Translations under genes and position numbers: made by a program
From: Candidatus Yanofskybacteria bacterium RIFCSPHIGHO2_01_FULL_39_8b
Lineage (GTDB): Bacteria > Patescibacteriota > Minisyncoccia > 2-02-FULL-40-12 > GWA2-44-9
Length of the DNA stretch: 27,611 nt
Reading direction: 5' to 3'
Assembly (NCBI GenBank): GCA_001794015.1
Contig: MGIZ01000020.1
Span: 9,876-37,486 of the forward strand
Part shown: positions 1 through 5,112 of the stretch, piece by piece
How positions within the stretch are numbered: position 1 is the first letter of the stretch
How the letters are laid out: each line of letters opens with the position of its first letter
The notes under the pieces: generated by a model
The model's database searches: none
The model's input: the letters and a program-made list of their open reading frames with translations, nothing else
Told to the model about the DNA's origin: nothing

Positions 1-1
1 T

Positions 2-340
2 CAAGTGCGAGATTTTATATATGCCGAAGATGCGGCCAGAGGAATGCTCCTGGCGGCAGAAAAAGGAGCCGGCCCAGTTAATCTTTGCAGTGGCAACCCG
101 ACATCCATTAAAGAGGTAATCGAGATACTAGCCAGAAATTCTGACTATAAGCCCATGATCGTATACGATACATCCAAGCCAGCCGGAGATCCAAAACGTC
201 TTTTAGATGTAAGCCGGTTAAAAGATTTGGGATTTAAACCCAAAACTACCCTGGAAGAAGGTATCGCAAAAACAACAAAATGGTACTTAGAAAACCCTGA
301 TTCTGATTTAGGACAATATAATATATTCAAGCAAAACTAA
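2..340 (+). CDS. NAD-dependent sugar epimerase/dehydratase, C-terminal part (GDP-L-fucose synthase-like), cut by the left edge
   Basis: The reading frame is open to the window edge (a CAA codon precedes the GTG at 5), so only about 112 C-terminal residues are present and the true start lies outside. The fragment begins with RDFIYAEDAARG, the substrate-domain signature of extended short-chain dehydrogenases acting on nucleotide sugars. It continues with NLCSG and then KPAGDPKRLLDVSRLKDLGF, close to the KPDGTPRKLLDVS..LGW pattern near the C-terminus of GDP-L-fucose synthases, and ends with an EEGI..T..WYLEN helix. The NAD site and catalytic Tyr-Lys are not in view, so the exact reaction is inferred: probably 3,5-epimerase/4-reductase on GDP-4-keto-6-deoxymannose, otherwise another NDP-sugar epimerase. 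A terminator starts at its stop codon, so it ends its own transcription unit. Confidence 0.8.
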   Translation, partial: QVRDFIYAEDAARGMLLAAEKGAGPVNLCSGNPTSIKEVIEILARNSDYKPMIVYDTSKPAGDPKRLLDVSRLKDLGFKPKTTLEEGIAKTTKWYLENPDSDLGQYNIFKQN

Positions 341-370
341 AAAAGCGGACTTAACCCGCTTTTTATATTT
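340..370 (+). terminator. Rho-independent terminator after the epimerase
   Basis: A perfect 9-bp stem (AAAAAGCGG at 340-348 with CCGCTTTTT at 356-364) encloses a 7-nt loop and runs into a T-rich tail. It begins at the last base of the TAA stop codon. The A-tract on the 5' side means it could also work in the opposite direction. Confidence 0.85.
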
Positions 371-398
371 TGCCTAGTCTAAAAAAATATGATATTAA
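370..398 (+). promoter_or_regulatory. Weak promoter candidate for the radical SAM gene
   Basis: TTGCCT at 370-375 and TATTAA at 393-398 are 17 bp apart in the 91-bp gap between the terminator and the next start. Both boxes deviate from consensus, so this is only a position-supported guess. Nothing else is evident in the gap apart from the antisense hydrophobic reading described under findings. Confidence 0.25.
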
Positions 399-431
399 CA
401 TACCTAAACAAGCACTTTTAAAAAGGCCTTT

Positions 432-2558
432 ATGGCCCCAAAAACAATCCCGTTGAAAATTGCAACCGAGAGTCCGCCTTATCCAATAGCCACAAAACCG
501 CCACCCAAAACAATAAGAATCGGGCCGATCCAACTCAACAACAGTTTCTCCGGACAGTGCTATTTGCCCCTTTCGGTCGGAATGCTTCAGGCCTACGCGC
601 AAAAACATTTGTCTTATGCCGAATATTATGAATTCTTATTGGCTATTTATGACTTCGCGCCGATCTCCGAGATCGTAGACCAACTGGGCGACGCTGATAT
701 TCTGGCCATAAGTTTATATGTTTGGAACTTTGAAAATTCAATGGCTATCGCCAAAGAATTTAAGAGACGCTATCCAAACAGATTGGTTATAGTAGGCGGA
801 CCGCATGTTCCTGACAGCAAAAAACAATTTGAGAGAATAAAGAAAACCGACCCCAAGCCGGACGAACTGAAACGCAAAAGAATGGGGATGACCGAGAAAT
901 TCCACAGGGATCATCCTTACATTGACATTGCTTGCCATGGAGAGGGTGAAAGAGTGTTCAGATACATATTGGAACAATTGGCAATTGACGGTCTGAAAGA
1001 TAAGACAAAACTGCCCTCGGTAAGTTATCTTGAGCATGACGGGGCATTTTACCACAATTCCAAGCTTGAGCGAATGTTTGACTTGTCAAACACGCCTTCG
1101 CCGTATCTGAACGGAATTTTTGACCCCTTAATGAATACTCATCCTGACCAAAAATGGATCGCGATGTGGGAAACCGACCGGGGTTGCCCCTACCAGTGCA
1201 CTTACTGCGATTGGGGCGGTGCCATTGAAGATAAAATAAGCCCCTTTCCTTTGGAGAGAGTGGCGCGGGAAGCCGAATGGTTCGGGAAACACAAAATACC
1301 TTATATATTTCTGGCAAACGCCAATTTTACTATTTTAAAGGTGGATGTTGAAATAGCCAGAAAACTGGCCGAGGTTAAAGCAAAATACGGTTTTCCTGAA
1401 GGCATTTCCGTTCAGAATGCTAAAAACCCCAAGCCCCACGCCTTTGAAGCCCTGACCATCCTTGAAGAAGCCGGATTGAACAAAGCCACGGTTATGTCCA
1501 TTCAGTCCAAGAATTATGAAACATTGAAGGCCGTCCGCAGAGAAAATATGAAACCGGACGAATATAAACAGATCCAGATCAAATTAAGAGAAAAAGGCAC
1601 CTACACAACGACCGACTACATTTTTCCGATGCCAATGGAAACATACGAGAGTTTATTGAGCGGCATCGCCACAATCATATCCGAAGGACAGCACGACCGG
1701 ATCCAATTCAACAACCTTTCTATCCTGCCGAACGCAGAAATGGGCGATCCGGAGTATCAAGAATTTTATGGAATGGAAATGGTCAGAACGCCGATAACCA
1801 ACATCCACGGCAGGAAAAACGCCTCCGTCAGCAGTATTGAAGAAATGCAGGATCTGGTCATCGCGACCAACACCATGCCCCGCGTGGAATGGGTCAAAGC
1901 CAGGACCTTATGCTATGTGGTCGCATTTACCTATTTTAATAAGCTTCTTCAGGTACCGATAATGATATTGAATGAAATTTACGATATTCCTTATCGGGAT
2001 ACCTTTGAAGCATTGATGGAAAAGCCGAAGCAAACCAACAACTTACCTGTTTTTGGGGAAATACTGGATTTCTTCTGTTCTTTTTCAAAAGATATGCAGG
2101 ACGGAACACAAGAAGAATTCTTCCATTCTCCCGAATGTCTGGATATTCTATGGCCACCTGATGAGTACGCCTTAATTAAACTATGCCGAGAAAACAAGCT
2201 TGTAGAATTTTATAAAGAAGCGGAACAAATATTGACGCAACTTGTGGAACCGGACAAACCAATAGGGCCTCTGCTTGAAGCCGTGAAACTCAACCAGTCG
2301 CTTATCAAACTGCCATTTCAGACGACTGATGTGGAAATAATTCTGTCCTACAATATTTGGGAAACATACCAAGCCGCCCGCCTGGAACAGAAAATCAAAC
2401 TAAAACAAGAGGGTTGTCAATATATTATTGACCGCACAACTGAACGCTGGACCACCTGGGAAGAATGGTATGAAAAGATGGTTTGGTGGTGTAATCGCCG
2501 AGGCGCCTATCTCTACGGAAATAAAAATCCTCATACGGAAATTGCCGGACATCATTAA
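432..2558 (+). CDS. B12-binding-type radical SAM protein with a long C-terminal extension
   Basis: A 708-residue protein. Residues about 40-190 look like the cobalamin-binding-type domain of radical SAM enzymes (PLSVGMLQAYAQKHL, DADILAISLYVWN, LVIVGGPHVP, CHGEGE in place of the usual YGEGE). The radical SAM core follows with TDRGCPYQCTYCDWGG, whose CxxxCxxC cysteines should hold the 4Fe-4S cluster that cleaves SAM. After the core, roughly 220 residues form an aromatic- and charge-rich helical extension I do not recognise. Relatives act on small molecules, lipids or cofactors; the substrate here cannot be named. The first ~30 codons are proline-rich and unlike the rest; translation may start later, but no ATG occurs until residue 50 (MLQAYAQ) and that start would remove conserved sequence. 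The gene has its own terminator and is clearly more GC-rich than the glycan genes downstream, so it is probably unrelated to them. Confidence 0.85.
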   Translation: MAPKTIPLKIATESPPYPIATKPPPKTIRIGPIQLNNSFSGQCYLPLSVGMLQAYAQKHLSYAEYYEFLLAIYDFAPISEIVDQLGDADILAISLYVWNFENSMAIAKEFKRRYPNRLVIVGGPHVPDSKKQFERIKKTDPKPDELKRKRMGMTEKFHRDHPYIDIACHGEGERVFRYILEQLAIDGLKDKTKLPSVSYLEHDGAFYHNSKLERMFDLSNTPSPYLNGIFDPLMNTHPDQKWIAMWETDRGCPYQCTYCDWGGAIEDKISPFPLERVAREAEWFGKHKIPYIFLANANFTILKVDVEIARKLAEVKAKYGFPEGISVQNAKNPKPHAFEALTILEEAGLNKATVMSIQSKNYETLKAVRRENMKPDEYKQIQIKLREKGTYTTTDYIFPMPMETYESLLSGIATIISEGQHDRIQFNNLSILPNAEMGDPEYQEFYGMEMVRTPITNIHGRKNASVSSIEEMQDLVIATNTMPRVEWVKARTLCYVVAFTYFNKLLQVPIMILNEIYDIPYRDTFEALMEKPKQTNNLPVFGEILDFFCSFSKDMQDGTQEEFFHSPECLDILWPPDEYALIKLCRENKLVEFYKEAEQILTQLVEPDKPIGPLLEAVKLNQSLIKLPFQTTDVEIILSYNIWETYQAARLEQKIKLKQEGCQYIIDRTTERWTTWEEWYEKMVWWCNRRGAYLYGNKNPHTEIAGHH

Positions 2559-2579
2559 ATATATTCATTTCTTGGTTTC

Positions 2580-2605
2580 AGAGCCTGAAAAATGGCTCTT
2601 TTTTA
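2580..2605 (+). terminator. Rho-independent terminator after the radical SAM gene
   Basis: AGAGCC (2580-2585) pairs with GGCTCT (2594-2599) around an 8-nt loop, followed directly by TTTTT. It separates the radical SAM gene from the glycan cluster. Confidence 0.8.
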
Positions 2606-2634
2606 TTTATAAATAGACTTTCTGGGCAGTATCT

Positions 2635-2663
2635 TAGACAAGAATATATTTTTATATTAGGAT
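2635..2663 (+). promoter_or_regulatory. Promoter candidate at the head of the glycan cluster
   Basis: TAGACA at 2635-2640 and TAGGAT at 2658-2663 have a 17-bp spacer, in the 129-bp gap after the terminator and 25 bp before the first ATG of the cluster. The position is good; the hexamers are only moderate matches. TATATT at 2653-2658 is an alternative -10. Confidence 0.35.
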
Positions 2664-2687
2664 AGCCTTATTAAGATTGCTAAATTT

Positions 2688-3761
2688 ATGGCTAAAGTCG
2701 GCATTATAATTATTACCATGGACAGATCGGATTTTCTTATCCGCCAGCTTCGGTATTATGCTGAATTAAGATCACCACATCCAATTTACATAATAGATTC
2801 GAGCACTAAAGAAACTTTTGAAAAAAACAAAAAAATAATAGACGAATTAAAAAAATATATCTCAGTTTATTATTATCATTACCCAAAAGAAGAATTTAGC
2901 CTCCTTCAGTGCCACAAAGAAATAAGATCTAAAGTCAAAGAAAAATATATTACATTTATAGGCGATGATGATTATCAGATTCCAAACTCCCTGACAAAAT
3001 GTGCCGAATTTCTTGAAAATAATCCAGATTATAGCACCGCTTCCGGCCTTGCAGTATCAATCCGTTTAATCGAGAATCGAATACATGGCTCATTGCAAAG
3101 AATATCAGACTATCCGAGACGAGAAGTTCTCTTTGATAATGCCTCCCAGAGGTTTGTTCATTTCATGGATAATTATTTTGTAAATATTTTTTCAGTAAGC
3201 AGAACCGACTTAATGCAAGAAATATTTAGCATAATCCCGCCTATAAAAGACAAGTCTCTTGAACAGGAAATCCTCCCCTGTTGTTTAATAACTATCTCGG
3301 GAAAGGCAAAATTATTAGATTGTCTGGGCTTTGTCCGCCAAATTCATGATAGCCACTACCCCTTGCCCGATGTATTTGATTGGCTATCCGGCATAAACTT
3401 CCATGAATCTTATTTACAATCACGCGATATTCTGGCTAAAGCAGTAGCTAAGAAAGATGGCATCGACTTTAGTCAAGCTCAAAAAATAGTCCGGCAAGGA
3501 TTCTGGCTCTATTCCAGAAAGTCCCTTATAAAAGAATACGACCAAGTGTTTCCTGTCCCGCGACAAATACCTGGTAAGATCGGCCTGAAAACCAAAATAG
3601 GCTTAAAATTTCCATTTTTAAAAAGAGTTTATCGAGCAACCATAAGGCCCTTGATCAGTAATTCAAAGCAACTGCACTATGAAGTGCTCCAGCCAAACTC
3701 AAAATACTATAAAGATTTCCGGCCAGTCATGGATTCTTTTCTGGGCAAAAATAATTACTAA
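2688..3761 (+). CDS. Glycosyltransferase, GT-A/family 2-like
   Basis: 357 residues. The N-terminus MAKVGIIIITMDRSDFLIRQL is the first strand and nucleotide-binding loop of a family 2-type glycosyltransferase, followed by PIYIIDSST. The acidic metal-binding signature is YITFIGDDDYQIPNSL (GDDDY near residue 95), followed by the usual FLENNPDY helix. The C-terminal 150 residues are less typical and basic, and could contact membrane or acceptor; no transmembrane helix is evident. It probably transfers a sugar from an NDP-sugar at the cytoplasmic membrane during assembly of the glycan whose precursors are made downstream. No Shine-Dalgarno site is visible before the ATG. Donor and acceptor cannot be deduced. 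Confidence 0.8.
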   Translation: MAKVGIIIITMDRSDFLIRQLRYYAELRSPHPIYIIDSSTKETFEKNKKIIDELKKYISVYYYHYPKEEFSLLQCHKEIRSKVKEKYITFIGDDDYQIPNSLTKCAEFLENNPDYSTASGLAVSIRLIENRIHGSLQRISDYPRREVLFDNASQRFVHFMDNYFVNIFSVSRTDLMQEIFSIIPPIKDKSLEQEILPCCLITISGKAKLLDCLGFVRQIHDSHYPLPDVFDWLSGINFHESYLQSRDILAKAVAKKDGIDFSQAQKIVRQGFWLYSRKSLIKEYDQVFPVPRQIPGKIGLKTKIGLKFPFLKRVYRATIRPLISNSKQLHYEVLQPNSKYYKDFRPVMDSFLGKNNY

Positions 3762-3841
3762 TCCCACATATAGTGCTGGTTGACGATCATCTTCAAATTG
3801 ATATAAAATCCGCATATAGTCTTTTTAACCACGCTCTGCCT

Positions 3842-4423
3842 ATGAGTATCGTTAAATCAATGCTAGCTTCCGTTGAAACTAAAATTAAACTGTTATCAGA
3901 CAGAGATTTTATAATAGAAATGGAAAAAATCGGCAGTCGGATGATTACATGTCTAAAATTGAGTAAAAAGATCTTAATCGCCGGTAATGGCGGTTCAGCC
4001 GCCGATGCCCAGCATTTTGCCGCAGAACTTGCCGGACAATTCGTTCATAAACGAAAAGGTCTTCCGGTTATAGCCCTAACTACTAACCCGTCAATAATTA
4101 CTGCCATCGGAAATGATTTCGGTTATGAATATGTGTTTTCAAAACAAATAGAAGGTCTCGGCAATCAAGGAGATATATTTGTTGGAATTTCGACAAGCGG
4201 TAATTCTCTTAATTTAATTAATGCCATGGATATCGCTAAAAAACAGGGACTGGTAACAGTGGGCTTTTTGGGTAGGGGTGGCGGACACATGAAGAATTTC
4301 TGCGACTTAAAGCTTATTGTTCCTTCCGATAATACCCAGCATATTCAAGAAGCTCATATTATGATTATCCATGAATTGTGTTCTCTCATCGACAATGCCT
4401 TTAAAAATCATGCCCAAGAATAA
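3842..4423 (+). CDS. gmhA: Phosphoheptose isomerase GmhA (SIS domain)
   Basis: Converts sedoheptulose 7-phosphate to D-glycero-D-manno-heptose 7-phosphate, the first step to activated heptose. The protein carries the family hallmarks GNGGSAADAQHFAAELAGQF, TAIGNDFGYEYVFSKQI, GDIFVGISTSGNS and the C-terminal IQEAHIMIIHELC, containing the residues that bind sugar phosphate and zinc. From ATG 3842 it is 193 residues, the normal GmhA length. A GTG at 3773 would add 23 residues that do not resemble the family, so I prefer 3842; neither start has a clear ribosome site. Its end overlaps gmhB, so the first and third steps of heptose synthesis are translated together. The kinase and nucleotidyltransferase (HldE or HddA/HddC) are not in the window. 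Confidence 0.93.
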   Translation: MSIVKSMLASVETKIKLLSDRDFIIEMEKIGSRMITCLKLSKKILIAGNGGSAADAQHFAAELAGQFVHKRKGLPVIALTTNPSIITAIGNDFGYEYVFSKQIEGLGNQGDIFVGISTSGNSLNLINAMDIAKKQGLVTVGFLGRGGGHMKNFCDLKLIVPSDNTQHIQEAHIMIIHELCSLIDNAFKNHAQE

Positions 4424-4961
4424 ACCATCCTCCAAATTTATAATCCTAGATCGTGATGGAACAATTATCGAAGATAGGGGCTATATTCACAAAATAAAAG
4501 ATATGAAATTTTTACCGGGAGCAGTGAGAGGACTAAAAAAACTTCAAAATGCCGGATTTAGATTTATAATAATTACTAATCAGGCCGGCCTAGCTAGGGG
4601 CATATATAATCATGCCCAATTCAATATTTTTAATCAGGAGCTAATTAAGCGTCTTGGGACTAAAAATATAAAGATTGAAAAAACATATTACTGCCCCCAT
4701 CATCCCGAATTTACAAGATCGTGTCGATGCCGAAAACCCAAAAAAGGAATGGTTCTTCAAGCAGCCAAAGAATTTGGGTTTAATATTTCCAAATGTGTTT
4801 ATATCGGCGATAAAGATTCGGATATGGAATTGGGTAAAAACTGTAAAGGCATCACTGTTTTAATAGAAAATTCTCAATATCCAAACCGTATTCAGCCAGA
4901 TTATAAAGCCAAAAATCTTTATCATGCATTTAAGGTTTTGGCGAAAACCAGAGTAATCTGA
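4410..4961 (+). CDS. gmhB: D-glycero-D-manno-heptose 1,7-bisphosphate 7-phosphatase GmhB (HAD superfamily)
   Basis: Removes the 7-phosphate from heptose 1,7-bisphosphate. HAD motif I is FIILDRDGTIIEDRGY (DxDGT, nucleophile first Asp), motif II IIITNQAGLARG, and motif IV IGDKDSDMELG. The zinc-binding loop YCPHHPEF...CRCRKPKKGM (Cys-X-His plus Cys-X-Cys) is diagnostic for the GmhB branch. From ATG 4410 the protein is 183 residues, normal for GmhB, and overlaps the end of gmhA by 14 bp; ATG 4395 is also possible. Together with gmhA it shows that a heptose, either ADP- or GDP-linked, is supplied to the glycan. A second GmhB-like protein lies at the right window edge. Confidence 0.92.
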   Translation: MPKNKPSSKFIILDRDGTIIEDRGYIHKIKDMKFLPGAVRGLKKLQNAGFRFIIITNQAGLARGIYNHAQFNIFNQELIKRLGTKNIKIEKTYYCPHHPEFTRSCRCRKPKKGMVLQAAKEFGFNISKCVYIGDKDSDMELGKNCKGITVLIENSQYPNRIQPDYKAKNLYHAFKVLAKTRVI

Positions 4962-5000
4962 ACCATAAGAATACTTGGTGTTAAAATTGTTGATAGACCT

Positions 5001-5030
5001 ATTTGACACTTTTTGACACTTTTTGATACT
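5001..5030 (+). repeat. Three 10-bp tandem repeats upstream of the PAPS-synthesis fusion gene
   Basis: ATTTGACACT, TTTTGACACT and TTTTGATACT follow each other with an exact 10-bp period, about one DNA helical turn, so each copy faces the same side of the helix. The third copy supplies the -35 box of the promoter candidate below. This is the layout of a cooperative regulator site. Confidence 0.6.
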
Positions 5031-5051
5031 ATCAACTTAACTTGATATAAA
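5023..5051 (+). promoter_or_regulatory. Promoter candidate for the pyruvate kinase/ATP sulfurylase/APS kinase gene
   Basis: TTGATA (5023-5028) and TATAAA (5046-5051) are separated by exactly 17 bp, in the 151-bp gap after gmhB and about 60 bp before the next ATG. This is the best sigma-70-like match in the glycan cluster and suggests the sulfation genes can be transcribed separately from the genes upstream. Confidence 0.55.
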
Positions 5052-5052
5052 T

Positions 5053-5087
5053 CTTAACTCCCCCCTGGCGGAGAGTTTAGGGTTAAG
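5053..5087 (+). repeat. Inverted repeat in the leader of the sulfation gene
   Basis: CTTAAC (5053-5058) pairs with GTTAAG (5082-5087). Inside it AACTC (5056-5060) can instead pair with GAGTT (5073-5077), so two structures are mutually exclusive. The predicted transcript start is near 5058, so the outer arm may act only as DNA (an operator) rather than as RNA. Confidence 0.35.
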
Positions 5088-5112
5088 AAGTTGCCAATAA
5101 ACTTTTTACCAG

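Noticed and set aside
363..608. An 81-codon minus-strand frame over the start of the radical SAM gene
   Set aside because: The open frame itself is cysteine- and tryptophan-rich without domain features; only a different minus-strand frame gives a plausible hydrophobic peptide, and that has an internal stop, so neither is called as a gene.
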